This document shows, in pieces, positions 18,480-27,130 of a stretch of DNA of 64,000 bases. Position 1 is the first letter of the stretch. Every line of letters begins with the position of its first letter. The notes under the pieces are model-generated. The model was not told the DNA's origin. It did not search any database and saw only the letters and a program-made list of their open reading frames with translations. The DNA lies in NCBI GenBank assembly GCA_035529895.1, contig DATKVV010000041.1, forward strand, positions 93,304 to 157,303, in the 5' to 3' direction. The translations under genes were made by a program, and so were the position numbers. The stretch comes from JAUWKC01 sp035529895 (GTDB lineage: Bacteria > Planctomycetota > Phycisphaerae > Sedimentisphaerales > Anaerobacaceae).

Positions 18480-19360
18480 CAGACCGTATAGACGCAATGC
18501 TCGCAAAAGCCGGTCTCGGCAGGTGCGCCGTCCGCCCCGTTGGAGCCGGTCACTATAACGATTCATATTATGTGGATTCCGAGAAAGGTAAATTCGTACT
18601 GAGAATCGCGCCTCCCGACAGTGTGCCGAAGCTGTTTTACGAAATCGATATGATGAAATCCGAAGTCGGTATTCATCGTCTCGTAAGAGAGCGCACCGAC
18701 CTTCCCGTGCCGCAAATCGTTCATTATGATTTTTCGCGGGATGTGATAGACAGGGATTACCTGGTAATGGAGTACCTTGAGGGCGGCTCGGGATTTTTTG
18801 ACGAAAGCCAGTTGGGCCGGTATGTAAAACAGCTTCACGCTGTCAAGTCGGATGAGTACGGATACCCCGAACGTGCGGTCCCCGTCGGAAAAAGCTGGCC
18901 CGACGTTTTTTGCACCTATGTGGAGCTGATTCTCAGGGACTGTCTGTCATGCGGGGTTATCGACAAAAACGAATACGACCATTTTATGTCAATATATGGC
19001 AAGTATCGGCACGTTATCGCCGATGTAACTGCCTCGCTTCTTCACCTTGATTTATGGAGCCAGAATATTCTCACACAGAACGGCAGAATAAGCGCAATAC
19101 TTGATTTCGACAGGGGGCTGTATGGCGACCCGGAACTTGAATTTGCGGTGCTCGATACTTATGGATACAGCACGCCTGAATTCTTTGAAGGATACGGAGC
19201 GCCTCGTCCCTGCGACTATAAAGCCCTCACCCGCCAGAGGCTCTATTTAGTGTATGAGCTTATAAAGTATGCATTCATCCGCACTGCTCGCGGCAAGAGT
19301 ATGTCGACCGGCCGCAGGCACGTCATGCAGTGTAAGAGGGTACTGCAGGAGATTGAATGA
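18476..19360 (+). CDS. Aminoglycoside phosphotransferase/homoserine-kinase-like (APH) family kinase
   Basis: The 294-residue protein has the APH fold motifs: an N-lobe nucleotide loop (VRPVGAGHYNDSYYV), then the Brenner motif as LLHLDLWSQNIL (near 190, with HxD replaced in the form H-L-D-L) and the metal-binding ILDFDRGLYGDP. The family phosphorylates small molecules such as aminoglycosides, choline, homoserine or sugars; nothing identifies the substrate here. It overlaps mutS2 by 4 bases and is followed 36 bases later by a glyoxalase II gene. A resistance function should not be assumed. Confidence 0.85.
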   Translation: MTDRIDAMLAKAGLGRCAVRPVGAGHYNDSYYVDSEKGKFVLRIAPPDSVPKLFYEIDMMKSEVGIHRLVRERTDLPVPQIVHYDFSRDVIDRDYLVMEYLEGGSGFFDESQLGRYVKQLHAVKSDEYGYPERAVPVGKSWPDVFCTYVELILRDCLSCGVIDKNEYDHFMSIYGKYRHVIADVTASLLHLDLWSQNILTQNGRISAILDFDRGLYGDPELEFAVLDTYGYSTPEFFEGYGAPRPCDYKALTRQRLYLVYELIKYAFIRTARGKSMSTGRRHVMQCKRVLQEIE

Positions 19361-19396
19361 CTGTACCGCAAAATGTCGTGTCTTTATTGAAAAACT

Positions 19397-20167
19397 ATGG
19401 GTTCGGTTATTACCATTTCCGGATTTGGCGATAACTTTATTTACCTTTATGAATATGACCGGGGCAGTGCGTTCGCCGTTGACCCTGGCGACGGTCCTTT
19501 GGTGGCGCGCAATCTGAGCAGGCGTAACCTGTGCCTGACGATGATTCTCCTGACGCACCACCATTGGGACCATGTTGGCGGGGTCGCCGAGCTGAAAAGA
19601 ACGACCGGCTGCCGGGTGATTGGCGGCGATAAACAAAGAATACCCGCGATAGACGGCATTGTTGGTGATGGTGAGCTTCTGGCGGTAGGGAATATAAAAA
19701 TACAGGTCATTGCGACACCCGGCCACACCCGTACGGCCCTCTGCTATTACATGCCGCCATGCAACGATAGAAAAAACGGCATTTTGTGGACGGGCGATAC
19801 GTTGTTTGTCGGAGGCTGCGGCCGATTGCTCGAATGTCATGCCGAATCCATGTGGGATTCTTTGCAGAAGTTGGCCTCCCTGCCTGAAACGACACAGGTT
19901 TTTCCGGGGCATGATTATACTGTGGAGAACTACGAATTTGCTCTGAGCATTGAGCCGGATAATCAAGCTGTCAGACACAGACTACAGCAGCTCAGGCAGG
20001 CGCAGCGGCAAGGGATGCCAACGGTTCCTTCAACCATATTGCAGGAAAAGATGACCAATCCCTTTTTGCGCGCCGCTGACCCGCAAATGAAGATGGCGCT
20101 CAATATGCCGCGGGCGCGTGCTGTTGATGTCTTTGCGGAATTGCGCCGTCGCAAGGATTTTTTCTGA
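19397..20167 (+). CDS. gloB: Hydroxyacylglutathione hydrolase-like metallo-beta-lactamase protein
   Basis: The 256-residue protein has the dinuclear metal signature LTHHHWDHVGG (near 53-63), VIATPGHTRTALCYY, TGDTLFVGGCGRL and FPGHDYTVENYEFAL. The last block is characteristic of glyoxalase II, as is the C-terminal helical region ending in FAELRRRKDFF. It would hydrolyse S-lactoyl-thiol conjugates formed from methylglyoxal. It is probably cotranscribed with the APH-family gene. The start has only a weak ribosome site. Confidence 0.88.
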   Translation: MGSVITISGFGDNFIYLYEYDRGSAFAVDPGDGPLVARNLSRRNLCLTMILLTHHHWDHVGGVAELKRTTGCRVIGGDKQRIPAIDGIVGDGELLAVGNIKIQVIATPGHTRTALCYYMPPCNDRKNGILWTGDTLFVGGCGRLLECHAESMWDSLQKLASLPETTQVFPGHDYTVENYEFALSIEPDNQAVRHRLQQLRQAQRQGMPTVPSTILQEKMTNPFLRAADPQMKMALNMPRARAVDVFAELRRRKDFF

Positions 20168-20294
20168 ATCCGCGCGTCTTTACTATGTGGGATATATGCT
20201 TGCAGCCTAAGCGGGTGGCAAAACGATTTTCCAGCGAAAATAACGCCGCTTGTGGAGTTCTCGCAATTGCGGCAGGCAACACGCAGAATCTACT

Positions 20295-20347
20295 GACATT
20301 CCTTATATGGCGTCATAAGCACTGCTCCCGCACGCTATGGCCTCTAA
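20295..20347 (+). repeat. 53-bp direct repeat, copy 1
   Basis: This starts GACATT and continues ATATGGCGTCATAAGCACT to CACGCTATGGCCTCTAA. It matches the copy at 21987-22039 with about five mismatches. The surrounding gap 20168-20474 holds no gene; the rest is AT-rich with no clear signal. The two copies bracket the GLUG-repeat gene almost symmetrically (128 and 124 bases from its ends). Confidence 0.85.
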
Positions 20348-20474
20348 ATGTCCCCCGGAAACCATGTGCGCATTTTTATTTTTCGATTTGCGATTTATGA
20401 TTTGTTCAGGGTGTGTTGTTCATCGATCAACTTTGAGTTGTAATTTTGCACTTTGCGTTTTAACCTTTTGCCTT

Positions 20475-21863
20475 TTATTGTGTCCCTTCGAGCCAGTGCT
20501 GACAGAATATTCTCACGTCGGCCCAATCGACGACCCCGGAAAGGTCAACGTCGGCCCGGTCGCAGTCGTTTGAATTGCCGCAGTTGCTGTCCTGCCAGCG
20601 GTCGGCCAGGTATGAATAGTCAACCAGATCGACGCCATCCGGGCAAAGCAGGTCCCCTTTAGTGAACTCCCACGAAAGGAGCGGATAACTTACCCCATCG
20701 ACGCACATCCGCCAGGTGTCTTCCGTGCCGTTGGCAACCTCGCCGACAAAATCCCAACCGGCGTCGGTAAAAGTACTTTCTGTCATCATCTCCGCGGAGC
20801 TCCTTCCTTTGGCATTATCACAGCCAGTTCCACCATACAATTGAGCCCCGCACATATTATTGCGGCCGCTGCTTTCAGTCTCCCAAAAACAAGCATTGTC
20901 AATAGCACCTTCGACGTTAACTCCCAATAAGCCCCCGACATATTCGTTTCCCGAAACTCTGCCGGTGCTGGAAGACTTTGTTATATAGCTAAGATTGTCG
21001 TTCCCTACCAGTCCACCAACATTTTTATCTCCCGAGACCGTGCAAGTCGAATAACTGTTCTCAACAATCCTACCCTGATATAGGACATCCCCATGCAGAC
21101 CTACAAGCCCCCCGGCATCAATGCCTCCAGAAACACTCCCACTGCTAAACGATTGACGGATTGTACCCCAATTCGTACCGACCAATCCCCCTGTCATGTC
21201 CCCTCCAACGACAACGACAGACATTCCACCACAATCTCTTATGGCCCCTCTGCTTAGGCCTGCTAGCCCCCCTGCACCTTTACCCGATCCAGAAACCTTT
21301 CCTGTGTAGCAGCAGGACTCTAATATCCCACCATCAACCAATCCGACCAGCCCTCCGACATATGAATGCCCCATAACGCAGGCACCGCTAACCCCGCAGG
21401 CCACGATACCTCCACTTTCCATATATCCGACCAGACTGCCGACCTTATCATAGCCATTGATATTCGGGTCCCTCAAAATGAGCCTCTTGATCGACACATT
21501 TCCGGCTATCCAACGAAATAGGCCGATATAATTGTTACCTGTCGGCCCATAACTGAAGTTCGAAAGTGTATGGCCATTACCGTCAAAAACACCAGTGAAT
21601 TTCGTGGTGATGTTGCCAATGATATTGAACTGCGTGCCGGTATAAGCCGCCAGACTAATATCAGTGACCTCCACAAAATGTTTGTTCCAGTCGCCCGGGT
21701 TGGCCCCTATTGTTTGCATATCGTTTGGTGTAGCTATTCTGTACGGGTCGTTCGCCTCGCCCGTCCCGCCGGAGTATTTCGCAAAAGATACACCTGCCGA
21801 CAAAAGCACCGCCCACAGTATGCTAATCGTCCTGATTCTGTCCGACCCGCCATCCCCGCTCAT
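20475..21863 (-). CDS. Secreted GLUG-repeat protein with dockerin-like tail
   Basis: I choose the ATG at 21863, which follows GGTGAGGAGAAACTAAC and gives a normal signal peptide (ISILWAVLLSAGVSFA). The upstream extension to 21908 is unlikely. The 462-residue protein contains a series of GLUG-type repeats in the middle (VGGLVGLVDGGILESC, TGGLVGTNWGTIRQSF, VGGLVGNDNLSYITKS, VGGLLGVNVEGAIDNA), a fold seen in adhesins and surface beta-helices. The C-terminus VDLVDYSYLADRW ... DVDLSGVVDWADVRIF has two calcium-loop-like segments, so it is a dockerin-like tail. Such proteins are probably exported by the type II system. It sits between 53-bp direct repeats, which suggests it moved as a unit. Confidence 0.85.
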   Translation of the reverse strand: MSGDGGSDRIRTISILWAVLLSAGVSFAKYSGGTGEANDPYRIATPNDMQTIGANPGDWNKHFVEVTDISLAAYTGTQFNIIGNITTKFTGVFDGNGHTLSNFSYGPTGNNYIGLFRWIAGNVSIKRLILRDPNINGYDKVGSLVGYMESGGIVACGVSGACVMGHSYVGGLVGLVDGGILESCCYTGKVSGSGKGAGGLAGLSRGAIRDCGGMSVVVVGGDMTGGLVGTNWGTIRQSFSSGSVSGGIDAGGLVGLHGDVLYQGRIVENSYSTCTVSGDKNVGGLVGNDNLSYITKSSSTGRVSGNEYVGGLLGVNVEGAIDNACFWETESSGRNNMCGAQLYGGTGCDNAKGRSSAEMMTESTFTDAGWDFVGEVANGTEDTWRMCVDGVSYPLLSWEFTKGDLLCPDGVDLVDYSYLADRWQDSNCGNSNDCDRADVDLSGVVDWADVRIFCQHWLEGTQ

Positions 21864-21986
21864 TGTTAGTTTCTCCTCACCTTTATTCGCCCCCCAGTAC
21901 TCTGGCACATTATATCAAACCGCACAGGTTATTTGAAGCAAAAAAAAACATGCGCAAAAGCTGTTTCCGTCGTCTTTATTTTAGCC

Positions 21987-22039
21987 GACATTTCCCATAT
22001 GGCGTCATAAGCACTACTCCTGCACGCTATGGCCTCTAA
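21987..22039 (+). repeat. 53-bp direct repeat, copy 2
   Basis: This is the second copy of the repeat at 20295-20347, in the same orientation (GACATTTCCCATATGG ... CTATGGCCTCTAA). The gap 21864-22213 otherwise holds the 3' flank of the IS1380 remnant and no gene. Confidence 0.85.
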
Positions 22040-22110
22040 TAGCACAATATGCGGTTCAATTTCAACGCCTCTGATCGTCAACCAGGCCAAAATTACTGTC
22101 AGAAAGGCCC

Positions 22111-22734
22111 AAAAACATGTCAAGTCGTTGGAAATCCAGCATTTTGGTTGTTTTTCGACCTACCTTGACCAGCGATTTCTCGTCACCTGCTCGGATTTTC
22201 CATTCGCTGGCGGTCATCCTGCCCTCGCAAGTTCCGGGGCGGCTCTCAACCGCCCAATTCGGTCAAGGATTTCGTGAAAAAGTACCCTCGGCACAGCCGC
22301 TTCAGCCATCTGGAATATCACATATCTCGAATGCCTCGCCACTTTTGCACCGATTTTTACCAGCTTCTCTTTGAGTGTCCTCAGCGACCAGTCCTTTACT
22401 GTCTTCGGTAAACCCAACCTCCGCAGAAAATTGCCGAGATTGTAAGCTACGGCAAATAGTTGGAGCCGAACCTGATTATCCACAAAATCATGGCAGGAAA
22501 GGCCAGTCCAGTTCAATGCGTATTTGCCTTCCTTAATCCACTGTTCTGCTGTCCCACGCTTGTTATAGAACTTCACCACATTGCTGGACTTCCGGCGAAG
22601 ATTAGTCACGATAAAACCAACTCTGGGGAACAATTCTTCTGCGTGCCATTCGACTTTCGCAACGACTTTTCGGGATTTGCTCCAACTGGCCGCCTGATAG
22701 CGAAAGCTATGGTAAATGGGCATTTGCTATTTGC
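22111..22734 (-). mobile_element. IS1380-family remnant: transposase C-terminus and 3' flank
   Basis: The minus-strand frame 22214-22734 encodes about 170 residues of an IS1380-type DDE transposase C-terminus: ELFPRVGFIVTNLRRK, FYNKRGTAEQWIKEGKYAL with the catalytic-region Glu, LQLFAVAYNLGNFLRRLG and WSLRTLKEKLVKIGAKV. A TAG in frame just upstream shows the N-terminal two thirds are gone. Bases 22111-22213 after the stop resemble bases 23540-23630 of the second remnant, including CCAAAATGCTxGATTT read on the minus strand, and are probably the element's 3' end. Confidence 0.85.
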
Positions 22735-22750
22735 TGCCGAACGTCGAGGA

Positions 22751-23299
22751 TCAGGCGCGCTGTAAAGCGTCGCCTGAACCCTCTTGTTGGCCATCTGCTT
22801 TGAATGCTTCGTGGAAAGTGACGGTGCCCTGCGGAGTATGCCCGTCGAAAGACAGAGCGAAGAAGACCTCTTGTGGCACTCCTTCATGCACAAGTCCCGA
22901 CATGTTCTTGAACCCGAATCTCCTGTAGTAATCCGGATGTCCCACGAGACAGCATCCTTGAGCATTCATACTTTTCAGCCGTGACAGCCCTTCCAGTATC
23001 AGGGCTTTGCCAATGCCCTGCCGCTGATACTCCGGCAGCACCGAAACAGGTCCGAGGCCGTACCAGTTCTGAGCGCCGTCCGAAATGGTCACGCCAGAGA
23101 AGGCAATATGCCCTACCACACGGCCATCCACTTCAGCGACGAGCGATAATGTTAGGGCCTTGGCGACACGTAGCGCCGCGATGATGAACTGCTCCGTGTG
23201 ATTGCTGATCTCCAGGGTCCTAAACGCGGCAACGGTCACCTCGGTTATTGCACTCACATCGCCATCGGTTTCGCTCCTGATGACAATCTTCGGTTTCAT
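22751..23299 (-). CDS. GNAT-family N-acetyltransferase
   Basis: The start is MKPKIVIRSE at 23299, preceded by AAGGAGGAAAAAT; the longer frame to 23449 carries unrelated sequence. The 182-residue protein has the acetyl-CoA binding motif LGPVSVLPEYQRQGIGKAL and the C-terminal GHPDYYRRFGFKN of the YhbS-like group. It transfers an acetyl group to an amine on an unknown substrate. It lies between two IS1380 remnants in the same orientation, so it may be cargo. Its stop is only 17 bases from the transposase fragment. Confidence 0.88.
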   Translation of the reverse strand: MKPKIVIRSETDGDVSAITEVTVAAFRTLEISNHTEQFIIAALRVAKALTLSLVAEVDGRVVGHIAFSGVTISDGAQNWYGLGPVSVLPEYQRQGIGKALILEGLSRLKSMNAQGCCLVGHPDYYRRFGFKNMSGLVHEGVPQEVFFALSFDGHTPQGTVTFHEAFKADGQQEGSGDALQRA

Positions 23300-23539
23300 A
23301 GGCCTCTTATTTTTCCTCCTTACTGGCCAACAATAATTATATGGATCCACATAAGATGCGGGATTGGTCGTTTCTAACCATATAAGACGCCTTCGAATTT
23401 CCTGCCAAAGGCGCGCTAAAGCTTTTATCATCAATAGCTTGCCGATCATCCATCCATTTATTCGGGCATGTTATGCGGGTCAGCATAAGAACCCCCTTTT
23501 CAAAGCCCGTCCACGGGGCTCTGGACGCCTGAAGGCCCG

Positions 23540-23830
23540 CAAATGCCCTAATTCGCCGCAAATCAAGCATTTTGGCGTTTTTTCGACACACTTCGAGCGG
23601 CGATTCCTCCTCAGTGATGCGGGTTCCCCTGTGAACCGTATCCACCCACATACCGGGAACACTCATCAGAAACGCCAGATTCTCTGGCTGAGCCAGTATC
23701 TCTGTTTCAAATCTGCTCATAACGCTGATAGAAGCAGCTGAACGTTCCACGGCTCTGCCGCCCGCAACATGTCGCATTGCGGGATCAAGAGCCAAACGCT
23801 CGGCGTCATTCGTATCGTCGTTATACTATC
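23540..23830 (-). mobile_element. IS1380-family remnant: transposase N-terminal piece joined to element 3' flank
   Basis: On the minus strand from 23828 the frame reads TNDAERLALDPAMRHVAGG, then ERSAASISVMSRFETEIL and ENLAFLMSVPGMWVDTVH, an internal N-terminal block of IS1380 transposases just before their DDE core. At about 23630 this stops and is followed by sequence similar to the 3' flank of the other remnant (22111-22213). It is therefore a deletion derivative, similar in build to a non-autonomous element. The frame continues to 23337 without meaning. Confidence 0.75.
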
Positions 23831-24018
23831 AAAATCCTGTCGATTTGTCACGAACTACTTGGGAAATCCGGGGTCGAAGCAAATTGGATGGGCGTCCGTT
23901 TATCCGGACCAAATTGAGCGGTTATTATCACCTTTTGCGACCGGCAGGAATCGCTTGTCTGAGGCCGGAGCGTCTGGTAAACTTCGGCTTGAACGCTTAA
24001 AGCTGTAAGGAGCGCGCT

Positions 24019-24327
24019 ATGTACATAGTCCATGTTTTTGTCCATGTTAAGCCCGACCGGGTTGAAGCTTTCCGGGCCGCCACACTTGAAAACGCGCTTA
24101 ACAGTTTGACAGAACCGGGTATTGCGCGATTCGATGTCATCCAGCAGCGGGACGACCCTTCGCGTTTTGTGCTGGTTGAAGTCTATCGCACCTCAGATGA
24201 CCCGGCCCGGCACAAGGAGACCGCGCATTACAGGAAATGGCGGGATACTGTGGCCGATATGATGGCTGAACCGCGCACCAGTGTCAAATATACCGACGTG
24301 TTTTCCGGCGCGCAAGGGTCGGATTAA
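24019..24327 (+). CDS. Antibiotic biosynthesis monooxygenase (YgiN/LsrG-like) domain protein
   Basis: The 102-residue protein starts after TAAGGAGCGCGCT. It is a single ABM domain (PF03992-type): MYIVHVFVHVKPDRVEAF, GIARFDVIQQRDDPSRFVLVEVY and the conserved HKETAHYRKWRD. Such dimeric alpha/beta-barrel proteins act as small quinol oxidases or as isomerases of short signalling or aldehyde compounds. It lies 31 bases upstream of an iron-dependent alcohol dehydrogenase, a pairing that suggests a shared aldehyde or quinone substrate. Confidence 0.88.
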   Translation: MYIVHVFVHVKPDRVEAFRAATLENALNSLTEPGIARFDVIQQRDDPSRFVLVEVYRTSDDPARHKETAHYRKWRDTVADMMAEPRTSVKYTDVFSGAQGSD

Positions 24328-24358
24328 CCGGAGCATTTTGTGTTTAGCTGGGGTAATA

Positions 24359-25513
24359 ATGAGATTTGAATTCGCGACCGCCGCACGCATCATTTTCGGC
24401 GATGGGACAATCCAGCAAGCAGCCCCATTGGCGGCCGAGATGGGACGCCGTGCTTTTCTCATAACAGACAACGTAGCCGAACGCGCCGGCCCGCTTCTTG
24501 AGCGCCTGAGCGAGCACGGAATTGAGTGCGTCACCTTTGAGGTGCAGTGCGAGCCGACGACGACCATAGTCAAGGCCGGCACGGCCCAGGCGCGCCGGGC
24601 CGAAAGCGATTTGGTCGTCGGCATCGGCGGCGGCAGCGTGATAGATACGGGCAAGGCGGTTGCCGCGATGCTGACGAATCCCGGAGAACTGGAGGATTAC
24701 CTGGAGGTGGTCGGTCGCGGTGAGCCGCTCAAGCAGCGTCCGGCGCCCTGTATCGCAATTCCGACCACGGCGGGAACAGGCGCTGAGGTCACGCGCAACG
24801 CGGTGCTCGGCGTACCCGAACATGGGGTCAAAGTGAGCATGCGCAGCCCCTTGATGCTGCCTCGTCTGGCTGTGGTTGACCCTGAGTTGACTTATTCGAT
24901 GCCCCCTTCTGTAACCGCCAGCACCGGCCTGGATGCGCTAACGCAGCTTATGGAAGCTTATGTTTCCAACGCGGCAAACCCGCTGACAGACGGCATCTGC
25001 CGAGAGGGTATGAAACGGGCGGCAGCTTCCTTGCGACAAGCCTGCGAAGACGGCGGCAACAGGGCTGCGCGCGAAGGGATGGCCCTGGCCAGTCTGTTTG
25101 GCGGATTGGCCCTGGCCAATGCGAGACTCGGCGCCGTGCACGGCTTCGCCGGCCCGCTGGGGGGTATGATTTCCGCTCCCCATGGTGTGATATGCGCCAG
25201 GCTTCTGCCTTATGTTATGCAGGCCAACGTAAAGGCGCTGCAGAGCCGTGCAGCCGACTCGCTGGCGTTGGGACGCTATGATGAAATAGCCCGGCTCCTG
25301 ACGGGAATACCCACAGCACGAGCACAAGAGGGTGTCGTGTGGGTACAGAATCTCTGCGAGGCCCTGAAAGTGCCGGGCCTCGCCGAGTTTGGACTTGAAG
25401 AACACGATCTTCCAGCCGCGGTAGCCAAGTCGCAGAAGGCCAGCAGCATGAAGGGTAATCCGATTACATTGACCGCAGACGAATTAACAGCAATCCTGAA
25501 AAAGGCCCTTTAG
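24359..25513 (+). CDS. Iron-containing alcohol dehydrogenase
   Basis: The start MRFEFATAARIIFG at 24359 fits the family; the frame to 24281 overlaps the previous gene. The 384-residue protein has the NAD(P) motif VVGIGGGSVIDTGKA, PTTAGTGAEVTRNAV and the metal site: Asp in STGLDALTQLMEAYVS and His residues in GAVHGFAGPLGG and APHGVICA. It would reduce an aldehyde or oxidise an alcohol. It probably forms an operon with the ABM-domain gene. Confidence 0.92.
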   Translation: MRFEFATAARIIFGDGTIQQAAPLAAEMGRRAFLITDNVAERAGPLLERLSEHGIECVTFEVQCEPTTTIVKAGTAQARRAESDLVVGIGGGSVIDTGKAVAAMLTNPGELEDYLEVVGRGEPLKQRPAPCIAIPTTAGTGAEVTRNAVLGVPEHGVKVSMRSPLMLPRLAVVDPELTYSMPPSVTASTGLDALTQLMEAYVSNAANPLTDGICREGMKRAAASLRQACEDGGNRAAREGMALASLFGGLALANARLGAVHGFAGPLGGMISAPHGVICARLLPYVMQANVKALQSRAADSLALGRYDEIARLLTGIPTARAQEGVVWVQNLCEALKVPGLAEFGLEEHDLPAAVAKSQKASSMKGNPITLTADELTAILKKAL

Positions 25514-26034
25514 GCAAATTGAGCCATGCAGGTCCGGCCGGATTCCCTTGCCATCCCCCAGAATTCATCACACCGACGTCCGGGCGTACCTTGGTATTTT
25601 GACCCGATGGCACCCTTATCATCCGCCTAATGACTCTTGGCTAAATCCTTCACATTAGCTTTTCGCCCGGCTGTTTTTCTATTTCTCAAGCAGGTTATTA
25701 GGGAATTCCCCCATATAAATAAGAGTAGTTTAACTGGCAGAAAAAATGGGTTCTACCCCGATTTACAGAAATAGAACTATTATTATTATCGTTCGAAGTA
25801 AAGATAAAGGATGTTTGAACAGTGTAGGCAAAGCTGAAAAATATAGGGACTAATATGGCACATAACTCATCACCCTCCTCCTCCGAAGCCGGGTTTGACA
25901 GCCACGCACACACGTGGCTGCCCAACCTGGCAGAAAACAGACGCAGTAATGGGATACTGCGATTAGGATAAATTATGGGCAGTTAAACAGGACGGCGAAT
26001 ATTTTGCCTTCTCCAGCATCGGAAGGAATCGAAA
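25514..26034. other. Intergenic region upstream of csrA
   Basis: These 521 bases contain no convincing gene. A 75-codon minus-strand frame at 25698-25925 has no family features. The notable element is the hairpin at 25888-25931. The ribosome site of csrA is GGAAGGAATCG just before 26035. Confidence 0.6.
25888..25931. repeat. Strong hairpin (possible small RNA or leader element)
   Basis: CAGCCACG (25899-25906) pairs perfectly with CGTGGCTG (25913-25920). The stem extends outward with mismatches through GGTT/AACC to GCC/GGC. There is no T-tract after it. It lies 104 bases before csrA and could be part of its leader. Confidence 0.5.
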
Positions 26035-26217
26035 ATGTTGGTCTTGAGCAGGTGCAAGGATGAGTCGATTATGGTTGGCGAAGACGTGGAAGTGACGATA
26101 GTTGACGTGCGTGGCAACAATGTTCGGCTGGGGATAACTGCCCCAAGGTCAATACCGGTCCACCGAAAGGAAGTATACGAGGCTATTCATCACAAGAAAG
26201 TTGATAAAACGAAGTAG
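26035..26217 (+). CDS. csrA: Carbon storage regulator CsrA
   Basis: This is a 60-residue CsrA: MLVLSRCKDESIMVG, VEVTIVDVRGNNVRLGI and APRSIPVHRKEVY, with the RNA-binding edge strands and the conserved Arg near residue 44. It binds GGA-containing leaders as a dimer and controls translation, usually of motility, biofilm and carbon metabolism genes. The next gene starts 31 bases downstream. Confidence 0.95.
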   Translation: MLVLSRCKDESIMVGEDVEVTIVDVRGNNVRLGITAPRSIPVHRKEVYEAIHHKKVDKTK

Positions 26218-26247
26218 ATGATGTTTCACACCGTAGAAGGAGGGCTC

Positions 26248-26601
26248 ATGAGGGTTGCAGTAACATCAACCGGAACAACGCTTGAGCATTACGTGGGAAC
26301 AAGGGTTAATCGCTGTGGATACTTATTGATTGTTGATACCGATACAATGCGGTACCAAGCGCTGCAGAATCCTGTTGTTGCCTTGAGCGGGCCTGCAGCG
26401 GGGAAAATGTTCGCGCAGCTTATGCTGCGAGAAGACGTACGCGCCATTTTGGCCGGAGGATGCGGTTCCGACGTGCTTAAGGTGCTCGGCGACGCCGGCA
26501 TCCAAGTACTTATTGGTGTGAGCGGTTCGGTTCGCAGGGCCGTTGAGCAGTTTAGAAATTCTTATCATTCTATGGCGCCTCAACAAATGACGCCGAAGTA
26601 A
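26248..26601 (+). CDS. NifX/NifB-type dinitrogenase Fe-Mo cofactor domain protein
   Basis: The start is the ATG at 26248 after GAAGGAGGGCTC. The 117-residue protein has MRVAVTSTGTTLEHYVG, a central GYLLIVDTDT, and VRAILAGGCGSDVLKVLGDAGIQV, the pattern of the NifX-like fold (PF02579). No nif genes are nearby, so a general role in carrying metal clusters is more likely than nitrogen fixation. It lies between csrA and a response regulator in one direction. Confidence 0.88.
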   Translation: MRVAVTSTGTTLEHYVGTRVNRCGYLLIVDTDTMRYQALQNPVVALSGPAAGKMFAQLMLREDVRAILAGGCGSDVLKVLGDAGIQVLIGVSGSVRRAVEQFRNSYHSMAPQQMTPK

Positions 26602-26605
26602 GTTG

Positions 26606-27058
26606 ATGGGAAGGCAGCAAGCAGGGGTGGGTGATAGTGAAAACAGGGTCAGAATCTTGATTGTAGATGACCATCCTGTTGTGCGTCGAGGATTAGCAGA
26701 GCTTATCGGCCAGGAATCCGACCTTGTAGTCACCGGCGAGGCCGAAAATGCCCAACAGGCTCTGGAATCAGTCGGAAAACAACAGTTTGATTTGGCGATT
26801 ATCGATATCTCTCTTTCCGGCACGAACGGCGTCGAGCTTACTGAAAAGGTAAAATCGGAATATCCTGATCTTCCTGTGTTAATACTTACTATGCACGAAG
26901 AGTTGGTATACGCTGAACGTGCTTTTCGAGCAGGGGCCAGAGGTTACGTTACCAAACATGAGGCCGCTGAAACGGTCATAACCGCCATCCGCCTCGTAAT
27001 CAACGGCCATAAATACATCAGCCGCAGAATCAATAGACTGCGTGCAACAAAGTTGTGA
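26606..27058 (+). CDS. Receiver-only response regulator (NarL-type receiver, no HTH)
   Basis: About 150 residues form a receiver domain: ILIVDDHPVVRRGLAELI with the acidic pair, phospho-acceptor Asp in LAIIDISLSGTNGVEL, and VLILTMHEE ... RAGARGYVTKHEAAE. The sequence matches the receiver half of NarL/FixJ regulators, but the LuxR-type helix-turn-helix that normally follows GHKYIS is missing; the protein ends 12 residues later. It could be a stand-alone phospho-relay protein or a truncated gene. A diverged paralogue lies immediately downstream. The ATG at 26606 is preceded by an in-frame TTG at 26603. Confidence 0.88.
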   Translation: MGRQQAGVGDSENRVRILIVDDHPVVRRGLAELIGQESDLVVTGEAENAQQALESVGKQQFDLAIIDISLSGTNGVELTEKVKSEYPDLPVLILTMHEELVYAERAFRAGARGYVTKHEAAETVITAIRLVINGHKYISRRINRLRATKL

Positions 27059-27065
27059 CGATTAC

Positions 27066-27098
27066 AATCCCTGACCACTGTGCTGAAGGTCAGGGATT
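27066..27098. terminator. 11-bp perfect hairpin between two receiver genes
   Basis: AATCCCTGACC (27066-27076) and GGTCAGGGATT (27088-27098) pair perfectly around an 11-base loop, 8 bases after the stop of the first receiver gene. It lacks a T-tract, so it may be a transcript-stabilising or weak termination structure rather than an intrinsic terminator. Confidence 0.5.
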
Positions 27099-27130
27099 CC
27101 TGCAGCCGCAAAATAAAGTAAATATTGACT

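Noticed and set aside
18476..19360. Aminoglycoside resistance gene
   Set aside because: Only the general APH fold motifs are present; no resistance subfamily signature is seen and the context is housekeeping.
25698..25925. 75-codon minus-strand ORF before csrA
   Set aside because: It has no ribosome site and no family features, and it covers the hairpin at 25888-25931.
26248..26601. Evidence for nitrogen fixation
   Set aside because: The NifX-like domain stands alone with no nif genes; such domains are common in non-fixing anaerobes.
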